64,000 nucleotides of DNA from Candidatus Pacearchaeota archaeon (GTDB taxonomy: Archaea > Nanoarchaeota > Nanoarchaeia > Pacearchaeales > GW2011-AR1), in NCBI GenBank assembly GCA_002686195.1, contig NZAS01000038.1, positions 19,460 to 83,459 on the forward strand, read 5' to 3'. Position 1 is the first letter of the stretch. Each line of letters starts with the position of its first letter. Under the pieces are notes generated by a model, which was given only the letters and a program-made list of their open reading frames with translations, ran no database searches and had not been told where the DNA came from. Both the position numbers and the translations under genes were made by a program. Shown piece by piece: positions 15,964 through 24,188 of this stretch.

Positions 15964-16238
15964 CTAGCGGCTCCATCGCTGGGTGACGGGCGGCTCGATG
16001 TACCAGATCGGGTCGCCCTTTTTAGAGGTACGAGTGTACACCACCCCTAGAACAGACGCAAAACAAAAAGGGCCTATATTGCGCAAATCCTTGTGGGTTT
16101 GTCCGTAGAAACCGCAGATTTGCGCGGGCACCTCCTGTTTACACCGAGAAGGTCGGGGGATCGTGGCCCTCAGCGCCCACCACGTTTTCTGCGAGTTTCG
16201 GCCTGTGTACGCCCTACCCCCAAAGGTACAACGGTACA
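15964..16238. other. A/B junction; presumed attachment region
   Basis: No confident gene. Contains several GTAC-centred repeats: GGTACGAGTGTACACC (near 16026), TGTGTACGCC (near 16202) and GGTACAACGGTACAC just after the integrase stop. These could be integrase arm sites or the crossover region. A 25-codon leftward frame from GTG 16041 (VYTRTSKKGD...) is possible but unsupported. No tRNA remnant was seen. Confidence 0.35.
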
Positions 16239-17210
16239 CTAAAAGTCCGTCGCGCTGCTCGCATCCCTCATAAATGACGGGGAGTACCGGGCATAAACCT
16301 GCTCGGTCATCCGCAGCGAAGTGTGCCCCAGATACTGGCTGATTAGCTGCATGGGCACATTGTCCTGCGCCATCCATACCGCGCAGGTGTGGCGCAGCGT
16401 GTGCGGCGAGAACGGTATCCCCGCGCGCACAGATAGCCGCTGAATCGCCTTTTTGACCGAACCTACCGGCTTGCCGCCATACTCCACCACATGATCGGTT
16501 AGGCGTGCCGCCAGCGCCAGTTCCAGCGCGGTCCGAACGCGGCTGTTCATCGGTACGACCGTGCGGCGCTTGTTCGTCTGCACACGCCCCGGCGGGCGAA
16601 AGTCGATTGTGCCGTGATCGAAGTCCACGCGATCCCAAGTGAGATCCAGTATCGCGCCAGCTCGCGCTCCTGTCGCCAGCCCCAGCGTCACGAAAAGCTT
16701 TATGTGTGGCGTGTCGGCAAGGTCCACGATCTTGCGCGCCTGCTCCTTGGTCAGCCAATTGTCGCGCGGCTTCGATGCTGGCGGAATCCATATCGAGGGT
16801 GCGGCAGTGCCGTACCTGTGGCGCAGGCAGGCCCGCAGCAACTCCAGGTCGGTTTTGATCGTGCTGTCGCTGTAGCCGAATTCCTTGCGTCGCTTGTGGT
16901 AGCTTCGGCAGTCCTCGCGCGTGATCGTGCTGCCTATCCGGTCGGCAAACTGCCCCGCCAGTGCATCCCAATGGGCCTTGAAGCGATCCGCCCGCGCCCC
17001 GTCCGCTATCCTGTCCGCGACATAGACCGGCCATAGGTCGCCTACCTTGTCGCTCTTTGCGGCTGTGAGGCGCTGCCAAATCTCTCTGGCGATGCTTTCG
17101 GCCTTTGACTCGTCAGCCGTGCCAGTCGTGATGCGTCGGCGCGTTCCTCCCTCGTCTCGGTAGGTAACGGCGAGTTTGCCTCTGTGCATTGTGAGGGTGT
17201 ATTCTGACAC
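16239..17210 (-). CDS. int: Tyrosine integrase of prophage B
   Basis: About 323 residues from GTG 17210; the family usually begins near SEYTLTMHRGKLAV, and longer frames run into the upstream gene. Catalytic residues: Arg in TGARAGAILDL, the HTLRH box (HxxR), LGHTSLRMTEQVY with the final His and the nucleophile Tyr (ARYSP region). It carries out site-specific integration and excision. Its N-terminus overlaps the 3' end of the excisionase-like gene by about 170 bases. Confidence 0.9.
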   Translation of the reverse strand: MSEYTLTMHRGKLAVTYRDEGGTRRRITTGTADESKAESIAREIWQRLTAAKSDKVGDLWPVYVADRIADGARADRFKAHWDALAGQFADRIGSTITREDCRSYHKRRKEFGYSDSTIKTDLELLRACLRHRYGTAAPSIWIPPASKPRDNWLTKEQARKIVDLADTPHIKLFVTLGLATGARAGAILDLTWDRVDFDHGTIDFRPPGRVQTNKRRTVVPMNSRVRTALELALAARLTDHVVEYGGKPVGSVKKAIQRLSVRAGIPFSPHTLRHTCAVWMAQDNVPMQLISQYLGHTSLRMTEQVYARYSPSFMRDASSATDF

Positions 17211-17365
17211 TCGTACCGCTCGACCTCGCTGGCAGGTATGCGGATAAGCTTGCCGAGCGCGAAGCCCGCAAGATCTCCGTTGCGGTACATAAGCCGGACC
17301 TTCTCTGCCGAGCAACCCCAGCGTTCAGCGAGCGTCTTGGGCGAGTAGGGCTTGGGAGCGGTCAC
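17042..17365 (-). CDS. Excisionase-like HTH protein
   Basis: 107 residues from GTG 17365. Residues 8-55 (KTLAERWGCSAEKVRLMYRN ... LGKLIRIPASEVERY) form a MerR/excisionase-type winged helix. The C-terminus is low-complexity and overlaps the integrase, so the real folded part is the first ~60 residues. Expected to control recombination direction. The TAATGTGACCGC start region is shared with prophage C. Confidence 0.75.
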   Translation of the reverse strand: MTAPKPYSPKTLAERWGCSAEKVRLMYRNGDLAGFALGKLIRIPASEVERYECQNTPSQCTEANSPLPTETREERADASRLARLTSQRPKASPERFGSASQPQRATR

Positions 17366-17366
17366 A

Positions 17367-17597
17367 TTACTCTCCGTTGAGGTGCTTGCGGACGGCTAGG
17401 CCGAGAGGGGATGCCTCACCGAAAACGCCAGTCAACCCTTTGTGCGAAAGCGCGCGGAGCGTTTGCAATGCTCGTGGATATTTTCGGTATTCGCCATTCC
17501 AAAATACGGTGGCATCTCGCCCGTGATCGGGGAGTGACCTTAAGAGACGTTTCTGCGCCTCGCTCAGCTTCCCGGCTATCTCAGCGATCTTATTCAT
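17367..17597 (-). CDS. Conserved left-arm small protein
   Basis: 76 residues. Both ends (IAEIAGKLSEAQKRLL; GLAVRKHLNGE) match the longer C protein 61793-62092, the middles differ. Possibly a winged-helix fold. Start 17597 is preceded by an acceptable RBS; earlier starts lie in the upstream gene. Confidence 0.6.
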   Translation of the reverse strand: MNKIAEIAGKLSEAQKRLLRSLPDHGRDATVFWNGEYRKYPRALQTLRALSHKGLTGVFGEASPLGLAVRKHLNGE

Positions 17598-17763
17598 TGT
17601 GTGCCTCCATCTGCTGTTCGTGGGCGTATCCTGCGCGCCAGTGTTTCCAGCGTTCGCTCCCCCACGGATAGCGGCAGTCGGATAGGTAGCGGCCATTCTT
17701 GGCGCTGGTCATTCCGCCGTGGAACGCCTCTGCAATCTGATCGTCGGTGAGTGGCTCAGCCAT
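17590..17763 (-). CDS. Rmf/CrpP-like small protein
   Basis: 57 residues. Pattern AFHGGMTSAKNG ... CRYPWGSERWKHWRAGY resembles the Rmf/CrpP family (Gly-Ala helix, Cys/Pro turn, Trp-x-x-Gly helix). Members bind ribosomes or are of disputed function. Assignment by pattern only. Confidence 0.5.
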   Translation of the reverse strand: MAEPLTDDQIAEAFHGGMTSAKNGRYLSDCRYPWGSERWKHWRAGYAHEQQMEAHNE

Positions 17764-17941
17764 TGTGTGCCTCCTGTGCGCGGAGGGCGGTAAGGATGGC
17801 CGCCCATGTCGCAGCGGCGCTAAGGCTGCGCTCGGCAGACTGCGCAGACCCCACCTCTTCGGCGCGCTCATAATTCAACATGTGGTATTCGAACCACTCT
17901 TCGGCACGCTCGATACGCTCGGCCAGCTTTGTGTCGGTCAT
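17756..17941 (-). CDS. Small coiled-coil protein
   Basis: 61 residues. The start MTDTKLAERIE and end LRAQEAHNG are shared with the longer C protein 62085-62414. Helical throughout; function unknown. Confidence 0.55.
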   Translation of the reverse strand: MTDTKLAERIERAEEWFEYHMLNYERAEEVGSAQSAERSLSAAATWAAILTALRAQEAHNG

Positions 17942-18654
17942 TGTGATTGCTCCTGATTGGGGGTGGGCGATGGCCGCGCTTTCATCCGCTTCTGCCATTT
18001 CGAGGCTGTCGAGATTGAGATATTGAAGCGCCGCGCCAGCCTCCTGCCGCCAAGCCCCTCTTCCATTGCCTCTAGGAAAAGCGCCTCATCGACCTTGGTT
18101 TTTTGCTTGCCCCCAGGCGTTCTCTCCGGAGGTGTAAGTGAGGCCGTGACCCGCGCCCAATTCTTCCCCGCGCGAATATCGTCCACTGCGGACACCGTGA
18201 CCCCAAACTTCTCCGCGAAAACGGAAGCGGGTTCATCGCTCAGATAGATTTCCTTGACAGCCTTCTCGTTGAGTTTGGCCCTCGGGTGATTTTCGCCATG
18301 GGGCTTCGTACCATGGATTTGCATGTGCCGGTGGTTCTCAGCTTTGGTCACCCAAGCTAAATTCTCCGCTCGCGGGTCTGTCCGATCACCGTTCAGATGA
18401 GCGGCCTCAAGGCCTGGTAGGCTAGGCTCGCCGTGGAATGCTCGACAGACGAGGCGGTGAACAGTCTTGGCATACCGCTTCCCGTCCTTGCTCATGCCGA
18501 CAATCAGGTACCCATGGCTGTCATTGCCGTGGGCCAATATCTTGACGCCCCGAGCAGACGAGCGGACCCGCCCATAATTCGACACCTCATACCAGTGTTC
18601 GAAGTCAGGGCACGGTCGCCACACTTCGCCCTCCTCGGTCTGTCGGCTATTCAT
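17938..18654 (-). CDS. NUMOD4-HNH homing endonuclease
   Basis: 238 residues. NUMOD4 motif EVWRPCPDFEHWYEVSNYGR near residues 9-30, HNH region with VHRLVCRAF, LEAAHLNGDRTDPRAENLAW, and two C-terminal HTH segments (KAVKEIYLSDEPASVFAEKF; RRLARRFNISISTASKWQ). The first nine codons (MNSRQTEEG) equal the start of the small C gene 62419-62568, so the nuclease seems to have joined a resident start. Confidence 0.8.
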   Translation of the reverse strand: MNSRQTEEGEVWRPCPDFEHWYEVSNYGRVRSSARGVKILAHGNDSHGYLIVGMSKDGKRYAKTVHRLVCRAFHGEPSLPGLEAAHLNGDRTDPRAENLAWVTKAENHRHMQIHGTKPHGENHPRAKLNEKAVKEIYLSDEPASVFAEKFGVTVSAVDDIRAGKNWARVTASLTPPERTPGGKQKTKVDEALFLEAMEEGLGGRRLARRFNISISTASKWQKRMKARPSPTPNQEQSQ

Positions 18655-18874
18655 CAACGCCTCCTTTGAGTGCGGCAAACTCTCTGCAAATATCCTCGAA
18701 GCGCGGGAGCATCTTGCGTCCGTCCGCTTCTGCTGCCTTGCGTCCTCGCGCGGTAATCGCTGCTCGCAATTGCGCCTGTTCGCGCTCGATGCGCTTGAAG
18801 GCGACGATCTGCTCGGCCAGCGATAGCTGTGCGCCTGCTTTGACCAGGCGGGGCTTGTGGGCGCGGGTGGTCAT
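18647..18874 (-). CDS. Conserved left-arm helical protein
   Basis: 75 residues, basic and helical (QIVAFKRIEREQAQLRAAIT). Near-identical to 63139-63366 of C over the central part. Unknown function. Confidence 0.6.
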   Translation of the reverse strand: MTTRAHKPRLVKAGAQLSLAEQIVAFKRIEREQAQLRAAITARGRKAAEADGRKMLPRFEDICREFAALKGGVDE

Positions 18875-19182
18875 GCGGTTTCTCCGCGTACCTTGGCGAT
18901 GGCGGCTTCAGCGATTTCGCGCAGATAAGAGCCATGCTCGGCAAGCGCCTTCACCTGCACCAGCGCCTCCAGCAATTCCGGCGCGGCTGCGATCAGGCGG
19001 GCATTGGCAATAGCCTCTATCGTGCCGTCCTCTTCGCCATCCCCCGGTCGATCCCATGCAGGCACGAATGCAGCGGGGAACATCGCGGGGTTGACTATTC
19101 GGTGGACCCGGCACTCAATCGACATGGGCTTCGGCCCATCAACGCTCCACGGCCCCGGCGTATGTGCTTCCTTCGCCATCAT
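18871..19182 (-). CDS. HTPGPW-type phage protein
   Basis: About 103 residues. N-terminal AHTPGPW and C-terminal ANARLIAAAPELLEAL are the hallmarks of a very common early phage protein family of unknown function. Start set at ATG 19182, overlapping the upstream stop. Related to 63363-63671. Confidence 0.7.
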   Translation of the reverse strand: MMAKEAHTPGPWSVDGPKPMSIECRVHRIVNPAMFPAAFVPAWDRPGDGEEDGTIEAIANARLIAAAPELLEALVQVKALAEHGSYLREIAEAAIAKVRGETA

Positions 19183-19373
19183 CAATTCTCCTGTCCTGCG
19201 ATAAGTGCCTCAGCCCGCGCTATGCTGGCCTGAATGCTGTCGATCTGAGCGATTGCCGCATCACACAGGGCGATTGCGGTGGCCTGCGATGCCATGCGGC
19301 CCCACTCGCGTTCGCGCAGATCCCGTGCGGCCCGTTCGTCGCAGCGCGCCTGCTGTGCCCTGCCCCCGCTCAT
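19182..19373 (-). CDS. Conserved 63-residue protein
   Basis: Nearly identical to 63671-63862 of C. A charged N-terminal helix (ERAARDLREREWGRM) is followed by a second helix rich in Ala/Ile. Coupled by stop/start overlap to the HTPGPW gene. Unknown function. Confidence 0.6.
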   Translation of the reverse strand: MSGGRAQQARCDERAARDLREREWGRMASQATAIALCDAAIAQIDSIQASIARAEALIAGQEN

Positions 19374-19708
19374 GGCTGGGCCTCGTGGTAGGCTGTGAGG
19401 GCTTGGGCGGCGGTGGCATAAGCGAAGTCCAAAGCGCCTTCCCTGTCGTCCCAGCGATAGTTTTTACCAGCGTCGTCTTCTGCACTGGTCTGCGCCTTGA
19501 TAGCCTCCAACGCCTCGACCAGCGCCTTGACTTCTGGCTGTGCTGTGGAGGCGAGACGGTGGGCGGCGAAGGCTTGCTCAATGCAATCCCGGTTGTCGCC
19601 TAGCGTTTTGTCGCCTGCCAGTATGCGCGCGGCCTGCTTATTGTGGAACGCGGTCACTGCGGCCTTGTCGGCTTCAGTTACGTCGCCCTGCGTCACATTA
19701 TCATGCAT
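19370..19708 (-). CDS. Conserved left-arm protein, 112 residues
   Basis: The C-terminal half (KNYRWDDREGALDFAYATAA) is near-identical to the partial C gene at 63859-64000. Start at ATG 19708 chosen because earlier codons overlap the upstream gene. No domain recognised. Confidence 0.6.
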   Translation of the reverse strand: MHDNVTQGDVTEADKAAVTAFHNKQAARILAGDKTLGDNRDCIEQAFAAHRLASTAQPEVKALVEALEAIKAQTSAEDDAGKNYRWDDREGALDFAYATAAQALTAYHEAQP

Positions 19709-19973
19709 GGCTGTCCTCCTTGCGGGCGAGTTCCATGCCGCGACGGAGGGCCTTGAGGGTGAAATCCTCAAAGCCGGCTTCGCTGGGCCACTCTGCAAGC
19801 AGCGCCCTCGCCTCGACCGACAACGGATCGACCGGCGGATCTTCATGCTCCGCGATGTAGCGGGCGAGCGCGTATTTATAGATCACGGCAATGTCCGACG
19901 AAAAGATTGTCTCGCAGTGGTAAAGGTCCACGGCCCGTTCCAACGCCCACTCGGCCACCTTCTTATCATCCAT
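19701..19973 (-). CDS. Left-arm early protein, 90 residues
   Basis: Starts MDDKKVAEWALERAVDLYH, helical and acidic. Overlaps both neighbours. The longer in-frame extension upstream is a Ser/Arg-rich shadow. Unknown function. Confidence 0.55.
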   Translation of the reverse strand: MDDKKVAEWALERAVDLYHCETIFSSDIAVIYKYALARYIAEHEDPPVDPLSVEARALLAEWPSEAGFEDFTLKALRRGMELARKEDSHA

Positions 19974-20220
19974 GATCTGTCTCCTTGGGGGTGGCGGGGG
20001 TCTCGATCTCTGCCCAGCATTTGGGGCAGTAGACGCAGCCCGTGTGCGGGTCGCTGCGCACCCAGCCTTCGGGGATCGGGGCGTCATCCAGCGTCGGCTC
20101 CTGCCAGACCCCGAAGCCGTGGCCCTTGCCGTTGAAGCTATGAAACTGGCGGTGAGGGATGGTGTGCGGGCCGGTTTCGAGGTGGCACCCGTCACAGGAA
20201 AGTGTGATGCGAACGGTCAT
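19966..20220 (-). CDS. Zinc-ribbon-like small protein
   Basis: 84 residues with CDGC near residue 9 and CVYCPKC near residue 63, a likely four-Cys zinc site around a beta core. Possibly nucleic-acid binding or structural only. Confidence 0.6.
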   Translation of the reverse strand: MTVRITLSCDGCHLETGPHTIPHRQFHSFNGKGHGFGVWQEPTLDDAPIPEGWVRSDPHTGCVYCPKCWAEIETPATPKETDHG

Positions 20221-20537
20221 GCGCCCACCCCCACCGGAGCCACACGCGGCGTAACAAAGCGGTCAGGCTCGCCCCTAAGCAGCCCTGCAATCGCGTGCTG
20301 GTAATCATTCAGGCACCAGCCAAGCGCGCTCTGCTCCGGCTGCGAAAGGTTCTCCAGCGTCGGCGCGCTTATCTCCATGTTCGCCTCGATAGTGCGGGCG
20401 ATCTTGAGGGCGCGGGGTGCGTCTGCGGGGTCGCGCTCGGCGTGGTCGCGCAGGCGGTCGATCAGGTGCGTGGCGCGAAGGATAAGGCTGTCCGCCTCGC
20501 TTGGCTTCGCATCGGTGAAGGTGGCAGGGGCGGTCAT
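20217..20537 (-). CDS. Left-arm early protein, 106 residues
   Basis: Helical acidic protein (ATHLIDRLRDHAERDPADAP). Stop/start overlaps on both sides show operon coupling. Unknown function. Confidence 0.6.
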   Translation of the reverse strand: MTAPATFTDAKPSEADSLILRATHLIDRLRDHAERDPADAPRALKIARTIEANMEISAPTLENLSQPEQSALGWCLNDYQHAIAGLLRGEPDRFVTPRVAPVGVGA

Positions 20538-20917
20538 TTCGTCTCTCCCTGCTCAGGATTGACGAGAGAGAGGTCGCGCCCCTTTGCACCCTTGATTTGC
20601 ACCGTGCCGTAGTGCCACGGCCCCGGCGGGTCTTGGCTGAGATCGTAAAGCCAGAACCTCCGCTCGTTGTCGGAACTCATGTGGCAACCAACGATGTAGA
20701 AGTGTTCCCAGCCCGATAGCTGCTTTCCGGACGCGCTGGTCGCCGTGGTCTTGAACCAGACCCCCTGCCCCGGCCAAAACTCAGGACCGACCTTTGCCGC
20801 GCCTTCAATCCACTGCCACGCGATGTTGTTGGCCAGCGGCCCACCTTCGCATTCGTAGTCGCACGCGCGAAGCTGCTCTAGCGCAGTCTCAATCGACCAG
20901 TGCTTGTCCTTCGCCAT
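20534..20917 (-). CDS. First gene of leftward operon 1
   Basis: 127 residues, Trp- and Gly-rich with a beta-rich centre (WPGQGVWFKTTATSASGKQL). It has RBS AAAGGAG before ATG 20917 and lies directly downstream of the repressor-type operator/promoter at 20952-20980. Function unknown; by position it may be an early regulatory or recombination accessory protein. Confidence 0.6.
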   Translation of the reverse strand: MAKDKHWSIETALEQLRACDYECEGGPLANNIAWQWIEGAAKVGPEFWPGQGVWFKTTATSASGKQLSGWEHFYIVGCHMSSDNERRFWLYDLSQDPPGPWHYGTVQIKGAKGRDLSLVNPEQGETK

Positions 20918-20951
20918 CTGTCTTACTCCTTTGCCAAGTGGCTGTGGGAGT

Positions 20952-20980
20952 GTTGTAGGCGATACAACTAGGGCTGTAAA
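20952..20980 (-). promoter_or_regulatory. Leftward early promoter with operator
   Basis: Minus-strand TTTACA (20980-20975), 17-base spacer, TACAAC (20957-20952). The perfect operator TTGTAGGCGATACAA at 20953-20967 covers the -10 box. A second, imperfect site (TTGTATGTCGTGCAA, 20989-21003) lies 36 bases upstream. Same layout as at 24.19 and 24.64 kb. Confidence 0.8.
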
Positions 20981-21004
20981 GCGAAAAGTTGTATGTCGTG
21001 CAAA

Positions 21005-21427
21005 TTAATTGGCTAGGGCCATCGCCTCGGCAATGACCGTTTCTGGCGCGGTGTCGTTCATGAAGCGGGCGCATAACGGCGGGATCGAGGCTTGCACGAA
21101 TGCCTGGAATGCTTCGTCGTCCATGCTGGCAAAGCTGATGCTGCCGGGAACGAATAGCTGCTTGCGTCCGGTGTCGATCCATTCGCCGCACCCTGCCCCT
21201 ACCTTGGCGAAGTATAGCGCGGCGTCGGGCGTAAGGTGTGGGTCGCTGTTCTCGCTAATCAGCTTGAGAATTGCGAAATACAGGCGATGATACCGAGGGT
21301 TGCGAACGCGGGTGGGTTTGAGTTCCACCACATCGCCCAGCTTCATCTTGCCAGCTTGCTCCTGCGCCTTGTCATTGTAGGGGCGGAAGCCATCGGGGGT
21401 GTAGCGGTATAGGTGGCGGTCGCTCAA
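21005..21427 (-). CDS. DUF1367 family protein
   Basis: 140 residues. The RNPRYHRLYFAILKLISEN block and the SISFASMDDEAFQAFVQ block fit DUF1367, a phage family usually found among Nin-type recombination genes. It closes the leftward operon that includes SSB and Rad52-like proteins. Molecular role unknown. Confidence 0.7.
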   Translation of the reverse strand: MSDRHLYRYTPDGFRPYNDKAQEQAGKMKLGDVVELKPTRVRNPRYHRLYFAILKLISENSDPHLTPDAALYFAKVGAGCGEWIDTGRKQLFVPGSISFASMDDEAFQAFVQASIPPLCARFMNDTAPETVIAEAMALAN

Positions 21428-21789
21428 AGCCCGCGCTCCCGTTTGGCGTCTCGGATCTCGCGAGCGGCGGGACTGTCCTTACAGAACGCCTCCATAAGAG
21501 CGCGAACGTCCACGCCTCGCCAGAAGGTTTCCTCGCCTATGTGGTGCTGCCGGTCATGGCACGGCTTGCAGAGACTCACACAGTAATAATCGCTCGGCTT
21601 GCGGCTTGCCCCGCCATCGGTGCCAAGGCGAACGTGTGCGACTTCGATGCCCGCCGTTTCGCCGCACTTGGAGCAAGCAAACTGGCGAACGTAGTCGCGG
21701 TGCTTGGTGGACTTGAAGCGACCTGTGCGGTTTGGCTTCTTCCAGGACGCCCGTTCGGCGTCTTTGTCACGGATGCGCTTAGGCAGCAT
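21424..21789 (-). CDS. HNH-fold protein, DUF968-type
   Basis: 121 residues. CSKCGETAGIEVAHVRLG, KPSDYYCVSLCKPCHDRQHH and EETFWRGVD give the paired CxxC sites and His residues of an HNH zinc fold of the DUF968 type. Such genes sit beside recombination genes in lambdoid phages, where they may process DNA junctions. Confidence 0.7.
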   Translation of the reverse strand: MLPKRIRDKDAERASWKKPNRTGRFKSTKHRDYVRQFACSKCGETAGIEVAHVRLGTDGGASRKPSDYYCVSLCKPCHDRQHHIGEETFWRGVDVRALMEAFCKDSPAAREIRDAKRERGL

Positions 21790-21790
21790 T

Positions 21791-22012
21791 CTAGTCGCCC
21801 CAACGCAGCCCGCGCATCGAAGCCAGCGAGCGGGTCAGGTCCATGCTCGCGCGCTTGGCTGACGCGAATGCATTGCTTCGGTCAGTGGCGTTTTTCTCTT
21901 TAAGGTCCGCAATGGCCGCATCCGCAGCTTCAATGAAGCGCGTTGCCTCACATGCCGCCTCTTCCAGCGCCTCGATCCTCTTACGCTGAACTATGTCCGC
22001 CGTTCCTATCAT
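21791..22012 (-). CDS. Small helical early protein
   Basis: 73 residues, start at ATG 22012. Long amphipathic helix (IVQRKRIEALEEAACEATRF) typical of small phage coiled-coil proteins. Unknown function. Confidence 0.5.
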   Translation of the reverse strand: MIGTADIVQRKRIEALEEAACEATRFIEAADAAIADLKEKNATDRSNAFASAKRASMDLTRSLASMRGLRWGD

Positions 22013-22207
22013 CACTCGCTCCTGTAAGTGTTTGGCGGGTATTGGGAGCGCCCGCCATCACTAGCCATTCCGCACGATTCCCCCTCTACTATTAAGGTGC
22101 CGGGTTTCAGGTCATCCGCGCCGTGAATGCGTCTGGGTCAACGCGGGCCTGCATCGTGAGCATTAACCACGCGGCCAACGTGGCAAAGGAGGTAGGCACC
22201 CCCGATA

Positions 22208-22699
22208 TTACGTTGTGCCCGCGTTCGTGATGAACGGGATGTCGTCGTCGAGATCGTCGTAATTCGATCCACCGCCGCGATTGGTATTGGGGCCAGTGCT
22301 GCCGAACCCGCCGCCGTTGCCGCTCGGGCTACCGCCCTGCCCGCTGTCGCTCGACTTTCCATCCAGCATGGTCAGGGTGCCGTTCAGGCCGCGAAGGACA
22401 ACCTCGGTCGAATAGCGGTCATTGCCCTGCTGGTCGGCCCACTTGCGCGTCTGCAACTGGCCTTCGATATAGACCTTGCTGCCTTTGCGCAGGAACCGCT
22501 CGGCAACGCCTACAAGGCCCTCGCTGAAAATGGCGACTGTGTGCCATTCGGTGCGCTCGTGCTTTTCGCCGTCCTGCTTCCAAGTTTCGGTGGTGGCAAC
22601 GCGCAGGTTGCACACCTTGCCGCCGTTCTGAAAGCTGCGGACCTCTGGGTCCGCGCCAAGGTTACCGATGAGCATGACTTTGTTGAGTGATCCGGCCAT
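22208..22699 (-). CDS. ssb: Single-stranded DNA-binding protein
   Basis: 163 residues. OB fold at 1-110 ([37 protein letters not shown]), then a Gly/Ser/Asn-rich linker. The usual acidic tip DDDIPF is present but is followed by seven more residues (ITNAGTT), so the tip is not terminal. Operon partner of the annealase and exonuclease. Confidence 0.95.
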   Translation of the reverse strand: MAGSLNKVMLIGNLGADPEVRSFQNGGKVCNLRVATTETWKQDGEKHERTEWHTVAIFSEGLVGVAERFLRKGSKVYIEGQLQTRKWADQQGNDRYSTEVVLRGLNGTLTMLDGKSSDSGQGGSPSGNGGGFGSTGPNTNRGGGSNYDDLDDDIPFITNAGTT

Positions 22700-23334
22700 T
22701 ATGCTGCCTTCTTGTTTGCGTTGATGAATGCCTGAATGTCAGGCAGTTGCTCGTATGTAAGGGACTTGGTGCTTTCCGGCGTCAGGTGGCGCAGGAGGTC
22801 GGCAGGAGCCTTCCCAACCGATTGCAGCTGCGTCTCGACCCATTGGCGGGTTGCGTCCGTCAGCGGCCCGCTAGGGCGAAGCTGCGCAAGCGCCTTGCGG
22901 AATACTTCATGCGCCTCAGGCTTCCATGCCTTCCATTGCGCCTTGCCCTTGAAATCTTTCGTCTCGCATGGTGCCCAGACGTTGCCGAGATCGTAGAGGT
23001 AGCGTCCAATCCCCCACTGCACCGCCGCGCGCTTCAAGGCGTCGGAGATACCGCCCTTCTCGCCCTCAACCGCCGTGTTACCCGCGCCATCGGTCTTGGT
23101 GATCCATTCGTCATCAACGCGGATGGAAAGCTTGCACAGGACACGGCCTGTTGCCGTTTCGTCATAGTAGGTTGACCAGTTGGCAGGGCCGCAAACCGCG
23201 TCGAGGCGGTCCATAACGTCGCGCGCGTCGAGATAGGCGAGTGCAAGTGCGCTGCCATTCGCGGATACATGCTGCGCCCGCCAGTGAATGTCTTCCGGCT
23301 TGAACGGCGCGGATAGTCTGTCGATCATGCTCAA
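22699..23334 (-). CDS. Rad52-family single-strand annealing protein
   Basis: 211 residues. The Rad52/22 core is clear: [54 protein letters not shown], and [20 protein letters not shown]. The C-terminal ~50 residues form a separate helical tail. Anneals complementary strands in phage recombination and probably works with the adjacent SSB and exonuclease. Confidence 0.9.
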   Translation of the reverse strand: MSMIDRLSAPFKPEDIHWRAQHVSANGSALALAYLDARDVMDRLDAVCGPANWSTYYDETATGRVLCKLSIRVDDEWITKTDGAGNTAVEGEKGGISDALKRAAVQWGIGRYLYDLGNVWAPCETKDFKGKAQWKAWKPEAHEVFRKALAQLRPSGPLTDATRQWVETQLQSVGKAPADLLRHLTPESTKSLTYEQLPDIQAFINANKKAA

Positions 23335-23993
23335 TACCCCACGGCTTCAAAGCGTTTGTGGATCTCGCGGACGGTTTCGACATCGCGCTTGCAGTAATCT
23401 GCTATCTTTTGATGCTCACCGTCCGCCCAAGCCTTCGCGACCATTGAGCCGTCGAAGTCTCCCTTGCATTGCAACCCAAGGGCTTTGCAGAGATTGTCCT
23501 GACTGATGCGGTCGCGCGGACCTGCCCACGCCACCATCGTATCGAACACGCAATCATCCCACGGCTTAGGCTGGCGCGGGAATGCCACGCTCGGCGGCAG
23601 TTTCACCCCAAGGATGATTGCCCGCCGCAGGATGAAGGGGATGTCGAAGCCGGTAATGTAGTGACCGACGAACTGGTTCACGCCCAGCTCGGGTAATGCC
23701 GCGAAGAAGCTTTCGATGATAAGCTGCTCGCACTCTTCGGCCTCCGCATGAACGGCTTGCGCCTCGCCATCGCCAATCGCAAAGCCAATCGTGCAGATAT
23801 GGCCGTGCGCAGGATCGAAGCTGGTCTTGGCGACAATCTCTTCAGCCGCCGCGTCGCCATTCTCCGCAATCCATTTGTCGATGCTCTCCTGCTTTTTGTA
23901 TTGGGCAGGTGCCTTGATGTTCTTGCGAACCTCAGCGCGGTATTCCGGCGACTGGTTCGGGATCGTCTCAATGTCGAGGTAGATCGTGTTCAT
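23331..23993 (-). CDS. DnaQ-like (DEDDy) 3'-5' exonuclease
   Basis: 220 residues. Exo I YLDIETIP, Exo II GHYITGFDIPF, Exo III IADYCKRDVETV with the Tyr of the DEDDy subclass. Related to the exonuclease domain of family B polymerases, here without a polymerase. Likely provides DNA end processing for the Rad52-type annealase; overlaps that gene by four bases. Confidence 0.85.
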   Translation of the reverse strand: MNTIYLDIETIPNQSPEYRAEVRKNIKAPAQYKKQESIDKWIAENGDAAAEEIVAKTSFDPAHGHICTIGFAIGDGEAQAVHAEAEECEQLIIESFFAALPELGVNQFVGHYITGFDIPFILRRAIILGVKLPPSVAFPRQPKPWDDCVFDTMVAWAGPRDRISQDNLCKALGLQCKGDFDGSMVAKAWADGEHQKIADYCKRDVETVREIHKRFEAVGY

Positions 23994-24166
23994 GCCGCCA
24001 CCTGCACGGTGGGTCGCTGCTGTGCGTTAGCAAGGGCTTCCGATACGGTGGAACCAATTCCGCTGCGACCGTCGCGAAGCTGCACGGAAAAGCGGCCTTC
24101 GAGGTAATAACGCACCTGATAGATGCCCGCCTCGATCATCGCTTGCGATAATGTGGGGTCGTTCAT
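23990..24166 (-). CDS. First gene of leftward operon 2
   Basis: 58 residues from ATG 24166 with RBS AAAGGAG. Residues GIYQVRYYLEGRFSVQLRDG suggest a small beta protein. It is the first gene behind the operator/promoter at 24189-24217. Unknown function. Confidence 0.55.
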   Translation of the reverse strand: MNDPTLSQAMIEAGIYQVRYYLEGRFSVQLRDGRSGIGSTVSEALANAQQRPTVQVAA

Positions 24167-24188
24167 AACCACTCCTTTAGTCGGAATG

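Larger units (their letters stand above)
1..16238. mobile_element. Prophage A, right-hand part
   Basis: Tail, host-recognition, lysis and right-end accessory genes of a siphovirus-type prophage. The left part (repressor, replication, packaging, head) lies outside the window. Gene order matches prophage B from the tape measure to the end, so A and B are related. The right limit is placed just before the integrase of B; the exact attachment site was not identified. Confidence 0.85.

Noticed and set aside
15964..17079. 371-codon leftward frame over the B integrase
   Set aside because: It runs in another frame of the integrase; the catalytic boxes are in the 16239-17210 frame. Only its last ~25 codons lie outside and were noted as uncertain.
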